Shown: positions 1 to 5,148, counted from the stretch's first letter. The stretch is DNA of 6,726 nt from Anaerolineae bacterium CG2_30_58_95 (GCA_001872165.1 MNXK01000106.1:1-6726), one strand, 5' to 3'. The notes: generated by a model from the sequence alone, not told the origin. Translations and numbers: made by a program.

Positions 1-2
1 AG

Positions 3-230
3 GCGCTTGACTTCGAAGTCAGCCGACTCCAGATGCAGTTGGATGAAATCCAAAGAGTAATGGCAGACTACGAACGACAATACGACATGACATCCGCTGC
101 GTTCTTCGCGAAATACGAGTCAGGCCAAACAGACGACCGTATGGATTACGTGGAGTGGGCGGGATTATTCCAAATGGCGGGTCACTTGCGAAAGCAGATA
201 GCCAGGCTCTCCGACAAAGACAAAGCATGA
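3..230 (+). CDS. Putative antitoxin upstream of a TumE-like toxin (5' partial)
   Basis: The frame is open to the left edge, so the gene probably begins a few codons outside the window. An internal ATG at 33 has no Shine-Dalgarno sequence before it, which argues against it as the start. The product is small and mostly helical. Its core, counted from the ATG at 33, is YERQYDM (13-19), FFAKY (24-28) and YVEWA (39-43). The stop codon overlaps the start of the TumE-like gene in an ATGA arrangement, the tight coupling typical of antitoxin-toxin pairs. The same core recurs near the end of the protein at 748-1155. I infer the antitoxin role from gene order and small size; I see no recognisable DNA-binding motif. 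Sequence context looks AT-richer than the genes after 1279. Confidence 0.7.
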   Translation, partial: ALDFEVSRLQMQLDEIQRVMADYERQYDMTSAAFFAKYESGQTDDRMDYVEWAGLFQMAGHLRKQIARLSDKDKA

Positions 231-628
231 AACCCGTCAATTATCTAGAGTCGGTCAAAGATCGCCTTGGATCTGATTCTTTTCTCTCCGGATTCAGAAT
301 TATCCGTGAATACAGCAACCCTGAAACAGCCCATATTCGCGCCCGGATTATCATTTCAAACGGAAGTTATCTAGAATTCTACGAGTACATCGAACAGGTT
401 GGCAAGGGGGAACTACAGATAAAAACCTACTCCTATCATTGGGCAGATAAAGATAATCGCCTCATTCGTCGATGGGATAATACAAAGCACTTCCCCAAAC
501 TCAAAAACTTCTCGCATCATATCCACGATGGCGAAACGGGAGAAGTAACATCGGGAAAGCCCATTAACATTTTTGAAGTGCTAGATGAAATTGCCGCGTC
601 ATGTTGTCTCAACGGAGAAGGCAGTTGA
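227..628 (+). CDS. TumE/DUF6516-family toxin-like protein
   Basis: This 133-residue protein fits the TumE (DUF6516) family of putative toxins found in two-gene toxin-antitoxin modules. Visible family hallmarks are a beta-rich N-terminal half with an SNGSYLEFYEY stretch (44-54), YSYHW (68-72), RRWDN (81-85), and a histidine-rich HHIHDG segment (97-102) followed by a short C-terminal helix. The size is normal for the family. I chose the ATG at 227, which overlaps the stop of the upstream gene by four bases; the frame extends upstream to 155, but that part is only the antitoxin gene read in another frame. No clear Shine-Dalgarno sequence precedes 227, so translational coupling to the upstream gene is likely. 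The assignment rests on recalled motifs; the molecular target is not apparent from the sequence. Confidence 0.75.
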   Translation: MKPVNYLESVKDRLGSDSFLSGFRIIREYSNPETAHIRARIIISNGSYLEFYEYIEQVGKGELQIKTYSYHWADKDNRLIRRWDNTKHFPKLKNFSHHIHDGETGEVTSGKPINIFEVLDEIAASCCLNGEGS

Positions 629-629
629 G

Positions 630-740
630 ATGATAAAGTTGACAAAGATGCAGATCGAGGTGGCGATGTTCGCGGCGGGAATTGGGACGTTGGAAGGTTT
701 GAAAGTTGGAAAGTTGGTCGAGCAAAACACGGATGTATAA
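630..740 (+). CDS. Possible 36-residue small ORF, unrecognised
   Basis: ATG at 630 lies one base after the toxin stop codon and is preceded by a purine-rich GGAGAAGG (614-621) at workable Shine-Dalgarno distance. The ORF has 36 codons and ends in TAA at 738-740, eight bases before the next gene. The product begins MIKLTKMQIEVAMF and has no motif I know. Its second half (about 690-717) is read from a low-complexity GTTGGAAGG/GTTGGAAAG stretch, a type of sequence that gives open frames by chance. It could be a real small gene of the accessory cluster, a remnant of a larger gene, or non-coding repeat. Confidence 0.25.
   Translation: MIKLTKMQIEVAMFAAGIGTLEGLKVGKLVEQNTDV
688..717. repeat. Low-complexity GTTGGAAgG/GTTTGAAAG stretch
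   Basis: Short imperfect tandem units of the form GTTGGAAGG, TTTGAAAG and GTTGGAAAG follow one another here, G/T/A-rich on the + strand. No terminal repeats or coding domain are visible. The stretch sits between the TumE-like gene and the coiled-coil gene and may mark a recombination or decay scar. Confidence 0.45.
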
Positions 741-741
741 T
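714..741 (+). promoter_or_regulatory. Candidate promoter giving a leaderless transcript for the gene at 748
   Basis: A perfect -10 hexamer TATAAT occupies 736-741, with a weak -35 TTGGTC at 714-719 and a 16-base spacer. Transcription would be expected to start about 6-8 bases after the -10 box, on or next to the ATG at 748, and no Shine-Dalgarno sequence precedes that ATG. This predicts a leaderless mRNA and independent expression of the 748-1155 gene. The -10 box overlaps the stop codon of the small ORF at 630-740. The -35 match is poor, so this is inference. Confidence 0.4.
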
Positions 742-747
742 TGAGCT

Positions 748-1155
748 ATGAACGAAAACAAGGAAATTGAAAGATTGCGTAAAATTGCCGATAAACTGGC
801 TACACTCGACTTGCATATAAAAACTCAGGAAGAGATTAAAGCCGAGATACAAGCCATGCAGGAACGCGCTAAAAGCATGAGCAAGGATGAAATAGAAAAG
901 CAATTTGACGAAGCGTTAATACAGGCTCGCGCGCAAGCCGAAGAAACTGGGATTACAGATGAAGACATTGATGCGGAGATTCGCGCCGTCCGCCAAATCA
1001 AGTCAATCAAGGAAGTGCTTGCTGGATACGAAAAGCAATACGACATGAGCACAATTGACTTCTTTAGAAAATACATTTCAGGTGAGACCGGCGACGACAT
1101 GGATTTTGTCGAATGGGCAAGCTTGGCGCAAATGCTTGTACACCTGCACGATTGA
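748..1155 (+). CDS. Coiled-coil protein with a C-terminal antitoxin-like domain
   Basis: This 135-residue protein has two parts. Residues 1-86 are charged, probably helical or coiled-coil, and contain ITDEDIDAEIRAVR (69-82), a helix-turn pattern that resembles the tails of some small antitoxins. Residues 87-134 repeat the core of the gene at 3-230: YEKQYDM (94-100), FFRKY (105-109), DMDFVEWA (117-124), then a final HL. The first copy continues about 15 residues beyond that point, whereas this one stops almost at once. No toxin gene lies directly downstream. I see an orphan or auxiliary antitoxin, possibly a fusion of two antitoxin-type segments. The start ATG at 748 lacks a Shine-Dalgarno sequence but sits just after a TATAAT box. 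Confidence 0.65.
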   Translation: MNENKEIERLRKIADKLATLDLHIKTQEEIKAEIQAMQERAKSMSKDEIEKQFDEALIQARAQAEETGITDEDIDAEIRAVRQIKSIKEVLAGYEKQYDMSTIDFFRKYISGETGDDMDFVEWASLAQMLVHLHD

Positions 1156-1173
1156 TCGTGTGACGTGTCCTTT

Positions 1174-1274
1174 CACCCTCCCATTTCAAATGCGACGAGT
1201 CCCCTTCGCGAAGCACCCCTGTGGGGTTCCCATTGGGAGAGGGCTAGGCTTGCACTGAGCGAAGCCGAAGTAGG
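1174..1274. repeat. Intergenic palindromic repeat region
   Basis: The gap before the prenyl synthase gene is packed with small palindromes. CCCTCCCA (1176-1183) faces TGGGAGAGGG (1234-1243) as imperfect outer arms. CTTCGCGAAG (1204-1213) is self-complementary, and ACCCC (1215-1219) pairs with GGGGT (1223-1227) around a TGT loop. The right end carries CTGAGCGAAGCCGAAG (1255-1270), a motif style that recurs at 4003-4056. The composition looks like dispersed non-coding repeat rather than gene; an apparent GTG-started extension of the synthase frame through it is not credible protein. Confidence 0.5.
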
Positions 1275-1278
1275 GAAC

Positions 1279-2292
1279 ATGAGTCTGAAGGTTTTCATCG
1301 AATCCATCCTCCCCGCCATCGAAGCCGAACTCCAGCGCCAGGTTGCACGGCTGGACGAGCCGCGCACGCGCCCCTTCTACGAGATGCTCACTTATCACAT
1401 GGGCTGGACAGGCGAAGGCGCGGGCGCGGAGGCGCAGGGGAAACGCATCCGCCCGCGGCTGGTGCTACTCACCACAGCCTCATGTAGCGCAAATTGGCAA
1501 TTTGCGCTACCTGCCGCGGCCTGCGTGGAACTCATCCACAATTTCTCACTCGTCCACGATGACATCCAGGATAAAAGCGACCTGCGGAGAGGCCGGCCCA
1601 CGATCTGGAAGAAATGGGGAGAGGCGCACGCCATCAACGTCGGCGACGCGCTCTTCATCCTGGCGCACCTGTCGCTGTCTGAGTTGAAGGACAGGTTCGC
1701 GGCGGATGTGGCGCTCAAGGCCGAGGCTGTCATTGACCGGGCCTGCCTGGACCTGACGCGCGGCCAGTACCTGGACATGTCCTACGAAAGCCAGCCCGGC
1801 TTGACCGTCAAGGATTACTGGCCGATGGTCGCCGGGAAGACGGCTGCGCTGCTCTCGGCCTGTACGCACATCGGTGCGATCCTGGGCGGCGCAGACGAAT
1901 CGACCCAGGAGGCTTACCGGGATTTCGGGCATTATCTCGGCCTGGCCTTCCAGGTGCACGACGACTACCTGGGCATCTGGGGCGACAGCGCCCTGACGGG
2001 CAAATCCACTGACTCGGATCTGGTCACAGGCAAAAAGTCCCTGCCGGTGCTGTACGGCCTCGGGCAGGATGGGCCGTTTGCGCGGCGCCGAGCCGAGGGT
2101 CCGGTCAGCGCCGAGGAAGTCCCAATTCTGGCCGAGCAGCTTATGCGCGAAGGAGCGAAAGTCTTTACCCAGGAAACCGCCGACCGAATGACCGACCTTG
2201 CGTTGCAGTCCCTGCGCCAGGCCAATCCGCAAGGAGAGGCGGGAGAGGCGTTATTCGAGTTTGCCAACCGGCTCTCGAACCGCCAGTCTTGA
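1279..2292 (+). CDS. Polyprenyl (GGPP/FPP-type) diphosphate synthase
   Basis: This is a 337-residue trans-prenyltransferase of the IspA/GGPP synthase family, which condenses isopentenyl diphosphate with allylic diphosphates for lipids, quinones or carotenoids. Visible motifs are GKRIRP (54-59), the first aspartate-rich motif DDIQD (94-98) followed by RRGRP, the lysine pair in GKKSLP (K252-K253), and a second aspartate-rich region DDYLGIWGD (228-236). The last lacks the canonical fifth-position Asp, a form I recall from some bacterial subfamilies. ATG at 1279 was chosen because homologous sequence begins there and AGGG (1272-1275) lies just upstream, though only three bases separate it from the ATG. 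A GTG 114 bases further up would translate repeat DNA. Chain length cannot be read reliably. A perfect palindrome at 1484-1510 encodes residues 69-78 in frame. The stop codon overlaps the tRNA promoter. Confidence 0.9.
   Translation: MSLKVFIESILPAIEAELQRQVARLDEPRTRPFYEMLTYHMGWTGEGAGAEAQGKRIRPRLVLLTTASCSANWQFALPAAACVELIHNFSLVHDDIQDKSDLRRGRPTIWKKWGEAHAINVGDALFILAHLSLSELKDRFAADVALKAEAVIDRACLDLTRGQYLDMSYESQPGLTVKDYWPMVAGKTAALLSACTHIGAILGGADESTQEAYRDFGHYLGLAFQVHDDYLGIWGDSALTGKSTDSDLVTGKKSLPVLYGLGQDGPFARRRAEGPVSAEEVPILAEQLMREGAKVFTQETADRMTDLALQSLRQANPQGEAGEALFEFANRLSNRQS
1484..1510. repeat. Perfect 12-bp-stem palindrome inside the prenyl synthase gene
   Basis: GTAGCGCAAATT (1484-1495) and its exact reverse complement AATTTGCGCTAC (1499-1510) flank a GGC loop. 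It is translated in frame as part of CSANWQFALP. Families of this synthase usually show a W..ALP pattern at this place, so the palindrome has been accommodated without evident change in length. GTAGCGCAA recurs in the trmFO palindrome at 3414-3422. Confidence 0.8.
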
Positions 2293-2316
2293 CACGCTGA
2301 TTCGGGCTGGTATAAT
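2289..2316 (+). promoter_or_regulatory. Near-consensus sigma70-type promoter for the tRNA gene
   Basis: A perfect -35 TTGACA (2289-2294) and a perfect -10 TATAAT (2311-2316) are separated by 16 bases, and the -10 is extended by TGG (2308-2310). The predicted start falls around 2323, about five bases before the mature tRNA end at 2328. The -35 box contains the TGA stop (2290-2292) of the prenyl synthase. Confidence 0.85.
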
Positions 2317-2327
2317 CACTTTAGCGC

Positions 2328-2399
2328 GCGGGTGTAGTTCAGTGGTAGAACGCTTGCTTCCCAAGCAAGATATCGTGGGTTCGAATCCCATCACCCGCT
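2328..2399 (+). tRNA. tRNA-Gly, anticodon CCC
   Basis: The cloverleaf folds completely. The acceptor stem is GCGGGTG (2328-2334) with CACCCGC (2392-2398). The D arm is GTTC (2337-2340) with GAAC (2348-2351). The anticodon stem is CTTGC (2353-2357) with GCAAG (2365-2369), and the loop TTCCCAA puts anticodon CCC at 2360-2362, reading GGG codons. The T arm is GTGGG (2375-2379) with CCCAT (2387-2391) around TTCGAAT. The discriminator base is T2399, as usual for tRNA-Gly. The 3' CCA is not encoded, so a CCA-adding enzyme is required. The gene has its own promoter immediately upstream and an intrinsic terminator about 55 bases downstream. Confidence 0.96.
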
Positions 2400-2452
2400 C
2401 TGTGGATGAATTGATGAGGAAGGCTGGTAACATGACCTTTTCCTTGTTGAGA

Positions 2453-2479
2453 AAAAATCGGGAACTATGCCCGATTTTT
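2453..2479 (+). terminator. Intrinsic terminator after tRNA-Gly
   Basis: AAAAATCGGG (2453-2462) pairs perfectly with CCCGATTTTT (2470-2479) around a seven-base loop AACTATG. The T run forms the 3' side of the stem and the A run the 5' side, so the structure could also work on the other strand. It ends the tRNA transcript before the trmFO promoter. Confidence 0.85.
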
Positions 2480-2536
2480 GCGTTTAAAAGGCTATGGACA
2501 TTGCAAGGTTGTTTATGCAAATAGTTCACCTGAAAA

Positions 2537-2569
2537 AGGAACCTGGTTTCTCCAAGAAACCGGGTTCCT
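2537..2569. repeat. 15-bp-stem palindrome between tRNA terminator and trmFO
   Basis: AGGAACCTGGTTTCT (2537-2551) pairs with AGAAACCGGGTTCCT (2555-2569) with a single T-G wobble, leaving a three-base loop CCA. No T run follows on the + strand, whereas on the - strand the stem is followed by TTTT. No - strand gene is nearby, so a dispersed palindromic element is more likely than a terminator. AGAAACC/GGTTTCT palindromes of this style are, from memory, common in cyanobacteria and Chloroflexota. Apart from this hairpin, the terminator and the promoter, 2400-2605 shows nothing. Confidence 0.7.
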
Positions 2570-2586
2570 GGGGAAAAGTCTCAAGA

Positions 2587-2595
2587 TGGTACAAT
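2587..2595 (+). promoter_or_regulatory. Extended -10 promoter element of trmFO
   Basis: TGGTACAAT (2587-2595) matches an extended -10 box and resembles the TGGTATAAT of the tRNA promoter. No convincing -35 box is present, which is acceptable for extended -10 promoters. Transcription would start near 2602, only a few bases before the ATG at 2606, and no Shine-Dalgarno sequence is present, so a near-leaderless mRNA is predicted. Confidence 0.5.
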
Positions 2596-2605
2596 CAGCG
2601 CGAAG

Positions 2606-3991
2606 ATGTCCACCACACCAGATTTGACCATCATCGGCGGCGGACTGGCTGGCAGTGAAGCCGCCTGGCAGGCCGCCCAAAGAGGGCTGCGCGTGCAGCT
2701 CTACGAAATGCGCCCAACCGTCTCGACCGGCGCGCACCAGACCGGCGACCTGGCTGAGCTGGTCTGCTCGAATTCGCTCGGCTCCAGGCTGCCAGACCGG
2801 GCCTCGGGCGTGCTCCAGAACGAGCTTCGCCGCCTCGATTCCATGCTGCTGGAATGCGCCGAGGCAGCAGCCCTGCCGGCTGGCAGCGCCCTGGCCGTGG
2901 ATCGAGCCGCCTTCTCCCGACTGGTCAGCGGGCGGATCGCATCCCACCCGCGCATCGAAATCCGCCGCCAGGAAGTGACCGGCATCCCATCCGGCCCGGC
3001 CATCCTCGCCTCCGGCCCGCTGACCTCCGCCAGCCTCTCGAAAGCCATCGCGGACCTGACCGGCGAAGAGCATTTGCATTTCTACGACGCCATCGCGCCC
3101 ATCGTCAGCCTGGAATCAATCAACATGGAAGTTGCCTTCCGCGCCTCGCGCTATGGTAAGGGGGAACAAGACGAGGGCGACTACATCAACTGCCCGCTCA
3201 CACAAGCGGAATATGAGGCCTTCGTCGCGGCGTTGATTTCAGCGGAACGCATCCAACTGCGGGATTTCGAGAAAGAAGTCGAGGGGGGCGTCAAGGCTGG
3301 CGCGCACCATTTCTTCGAGGGCTGCCTGCCGGTCGAGATACTGGCGCGGCGCGGGCGCGAGGCGCTGGCCTTCGGGCCGATGCGTCCGGTCGGCCTGACC
3401 GACCCGCATAATGGTAGCGCAATCGGCTACCACAGCGGAAAACGCCCTTACGCCGTCGTCCAGTTACGCCAGGATAACCTGGCGGGCAGCCTCTACAACC
3501 TGGTCGGCTTCCAGACCAACCTGACCTTCCCCGAACAAAAGCGCATCCTGCGAATGATCCCAGGGCTGGAGAAGGCTGAATTCGTCCGCTACGGGCAGTT
3601 GCACCGCAACACGTTCATCGCCGCGCCGAAGGTACTGCGCCCCAGCCTGCAATTCCACCGCCGCGCCGACCTGTTCTTCGCCGGTCAGATAACGGGCGTG
3701 GAAGGCTACCTGGGCAACGTCGCCACCGGCCTGCTGGCTGGCTGGAACGCGGCCCGCCTGTTGCAAGGCCAATCCCCCATCACGCTGCCAGTCACGACCA
3801 TGCTCGGCGCGCTGTGCCATTACATCACCCACGCCGACCTGGCCGACTTCCAGCCGATGAAGGCCAATTTTGGCATCCTGCCTCCACTGGAGACAGATCA
3901 GCGTATGGGCAGGCGCGAGCGGGCAAAAGCCTACGCCGAACGCGCCAAGCTGGATCTGGATCGTTTCCTGGAAGAATTAGAGGCTGTCTAA
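2606..3991 (+). CDS. trmFO: FADH2-dependent methylenetetrahydrofolate--tRNA (uracil-54-C5) methyltransferase TrmFO
   Basis: TrmFO makes ribothymidine at position 54 of the tRNA T loop, using methylenetetrahydrofolate as carbon donor and FADH2 as reductant. The 461-residue protein begins directly with the FAD-binding Rossmann motif [10 protein letters not shown] (11-20). It has [10 protein letters not shown] with Cys54, and [15 protein letters not shown] with Cys240, matching the two conserved cysteines of the family. GYLGN (368-372) and the C-terminal FGILPPL (422-428) are also typical. ATG at 2606 fits the family start; there is no Shine-Dalgarno sequence. An oddity is residues 268-277 between DP (266-267) and [12 protein letters not shown], where homologues usually have only about two residues. 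The extra eight or so coincide with a palindrome at 3412-3432. All other core motifs look intact, so the enzyme is probably functional. Confidence 0.96.
   Translation: MSTTPDLTIIGGGLAGSEAAWQAAQRGLRVQLYEMRPTVSTGAHQTGDLAELVCSNSLGSRLPDRASGVLQNELRRLDSMLLECAEAAALPAGSALAVDRAAFSRLVSGRIASHPRIEIRRQEVTGIPSGPAILASGPLTSASLSKAIADLTGEEHLHFYDAIAPIVSLESINMEVAFRASRYGKGEQDEGDYINCPLTQAEYEAFVAALISAERIQLRDFEKEVEGGVKAGAHHFFEGCLPVEILARRGREALAFGPMRPVGLTDPHNGSAIGYHSGKRPYAVVQLRQDNLAGSLYNLVGFQTNLTFPEQKRILRMIPGLEKAEFVRYGQLHRNTFIAAPKVLRPSLQFHRRADLFFAGQITGVEGYLGNVATGLLAGWNAARLLQGQSPITLPVTTMLGALCHYITHADLADFQPMKANFGILPPLETDQRMGRRERAKAYAERAKLDLDRFLEELEAV
3412..3432. repeat. In-frame palindrome inside trmFO
   Basis: TGGTAGC (3412-3418) pairs exactly with GCTACCA (3426-3432) around GCAATCG. 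It encodes most of the extra residues 269-276 in TrmFO. The left half GGTAGCGCAA resembles the left arm of the prenyl synthase palindrome, and the arms match those in hflX at 5381-5404. Confidence 0.75.
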
Positions 3992-3996
3992 AAAGC

Positions 3997-4131
3997 TGTC
4001 ACCCTGAGTGAGCGTTCTTCAGCGAACGAAGAGCCTGCCCTGAGCCTGCGAAGGGGTCTCCCTCTTTAGAGGGGATTCTTCGGGCACACCGTCCTGCGTT
4101 CGGTGCAGGGAAGTACGCCCTCAGAATGACA
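3997..4131. repeat. MITE-like intergenic repeat with imperfect terminal inverted repeats
   Basis: TGTCACCCTGAG (3997-4008) and CTCAGAATGACA (4120-4131) are inverted repeats matching at 10 of 12 positions. Inside are CGTTC/GAACG (4013-4017, 4024-4028), a CCCTGAGCCTGCGAAGGGG motif (4038-4056), CCCTC/GAGGG (4060-4064, 4069-4073) and CCTGC/GCAGG (4093-4097, 4105-4109). The internal motif resembles, from memory, a very widespread bacterial REP-like consensus, CCCTGAGC(C/T)TGTCGAAGGG. No transposase is encoded. It fills the trmFO to M28 gap, and its right end lies about 25 bases before the M28 start. Confidence 0.7.
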
Positions 4132-4155
4132 GGAAGTGGCAGGTTTTCCGTCGTT

Positions 4156-5061
4156 ATGAGACTTCGACTCTCAATTCACATTCTCGTAACCCTCTTCGGC
4201 CTGATCCTGGCTGGACTTTTGGGTTGGTACGCGGCAAAGGCATGGGTTTTTCCTTACACCCCTTCCGGCGATTTCGATGGGGAAAAGGCTCTGCAATACG
4301 TGCAATACCAGACTTCACTTGGGCCGCGCACGCCCGGCAGCCAGGCACATGAGCAGGTCGTAAAATGGATACGGGACGAGTTGGCCTCGGCGGGCTGGCA
4401 GGCCGAAGTCCAGGAAGCGGCGCGGATGGGGCATCCCATCCAGAATGTCGTCGCCCGCCGGTCGGACCAGCCGCCGCAGATCATCCTGGCCGCGCACTAC
4501 GACAGCCGGCTGGCCGCCGACCGGGACCCGGATCCAGGCAAACGGTCCGCAGCGGTGCCGGGCGCGAACGACGGCGCTTCGGGCGTGGCCGTCCTGCTCG
4601 AATTGGCCCGCGCCCTGTCAGGTGACAGCCTCCCGGTCTGGCTGGTATTTTTCGACGCCGAAGATAACGGCGACCTGCCCGGCTGGGACTGGCTGCTGGG
4701 TTCGCGCGCCTTCGTCACCGCGCTCGACCAAAAACCGGGCGCGGCCATCATCCTCGACATGATCGGCGACGCGGACCTGAACATCTATTTCGAGAAAAAC
4801 TCCGATGCGCGGATCGCGGCGCAGATATGGGCGCAGGCGGCCAGGCTGGGTTATGGCGAGGCGTTCATCCCTGTTCCGAAATACAGCATTCTGGACGATC
4901 ACATCCCGTTCATCCAGGCTGGAATCCCGGCTGTGGATATCATTGATTTCGACTACCCTTACTGGCACACCACCGCCGACACCGCCGATAAGGTTTCGGC
5001 AGGCAGCCTGCAAGCTGTTGGTGAGACGCTCCTGGCCTGGATTTCGGAACAGGAACGCTAA
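4156..5061 (+). CDS. Membrane-anchored M28 / glutaminyl-cyclase-like zinc enzyme
   Basis: The 301-residue protein starts with a hydrophobic segment (about 7-27), probably a signal anchor placing the catalytic domain outside the membrane. The rest is an M28-type zinc-hydrolase fold: AAHYDSR (H114), GANDGASG (D139), FFDAED (E169, D170), LLGSR, LDMIGD (D201), DDHIPF (247-252) and WHTTAD (W270, H271). DDHIPF and the WH..AD ending are what I know from glutaminyl-peptide cyclotransferases, where the equivalent Asp and Trp are catalytic. The likely activity is therefore pyroglutamate formation or aminopeptidase cleavage; sequence alone does not decide. I prefer ATG 4156 because the in-frame ATG at 4126 belongs to the end of a repeat element. 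No strong ribosome-binding site is visible for either. Confidence 0.85.
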   Translation: MRLRLSIHILVTLFGLILAGLLGWYAAKAWVFPYTPSGDFDGEKALQYVQYQTSLGPRTPGSQAHEQVVKWIRDELASAGWQAEVQEAARMGHPIQNVVARRSDQPPQIILAAHYDSRLAADRDPDPGKRSAAVPGANDGASGVAVLLELARALSGDSLPVWLVFFDAEDNGDLPGWDWLLGSRAFVTALDQKPGAAIILDMIGDADLNIYFEKNSDARIAAQIWAQAARLGYGEAFIPVPKYSILDDHIPFIQAGIPAVDIIDFDYPYWHTTADTADKVSAGSLQAVGETLLAWISEQER

Positions 5062-5065
5062 AATT

Positions 5066-5148
5066 AACCGCGAAGCAGCGAAGGACGCGAAGTTTCATCA
5101 ACTTCGCGAAGGTTAATCTTCCTTGGCGGTCTTCGCGCCTTCGCGGTT
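5066..5148. repeat. Nested palindromic intergenic repeat
   Basis: Outer arms AACCGCGAAG (5066-5075) and CTTCGCGGTT (5139-5148) are exact inverted repeats. An inner hairpin, CGCGAAGTT (5086-5094) with AACTTCGCG (5100-5108), has a five-base loop. GCGAAG units repeat throughout. It begins four bases after the M28 stop, has no T run, and looks like a dispersed element. The remaining gap to hflX (5149-5265) holds only a weak TATAAG at 5200-5205 with no -35 partner. Confidence 0.7.

Noticed and set aside
155..226. Upstream extension of the TumE-like gene to an ATG at 155
   Set aside because: It would overlap the upstream gene by 76 bases in another frame; the ATGA overlap at 227 is the usual arrangement and fits family length.
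1165..1278. GTG-started upstream extension of the prenyl synthase frame
   Set aside because: It translates palindromic intergenic repeat DNA and has no family similarity; the ATG at 1279 has AGGG just upstream and fits the family start.
1546..2232. Long - strand open frame of 228 codons opposite the prenyl synthase
   Set aside because: It is a shadow of a gene with complete catalytic motifs, and no protein family is recognisable.
2198..2524. + strand open frame running through the tRNA
   Set aside because: It overlaps the synthase, the tRNA, its promoter and its terminator, so it is not a credible protein.
3703..3709. Another GGCTACC half-palindrome in trmFO
   Set aside because: It encodes the conserved GYLGN motif and has no matching inverted partner nearby, so it is coincidental.
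4126..4155. Earlier ATG for the M28 gene
   Set aside because: The ATG lies in the terminal inverted repeat of the intergenic element; the hydrophobic anchor begins naturally after ATG 4156. Kept only as a hypothesis in the findings.
1174..5148. CRISPR array
   Set aside because: The repeats are palindromes of different sequence at irregular distances; there are no regularly spaced direct repeats with unique spacers.
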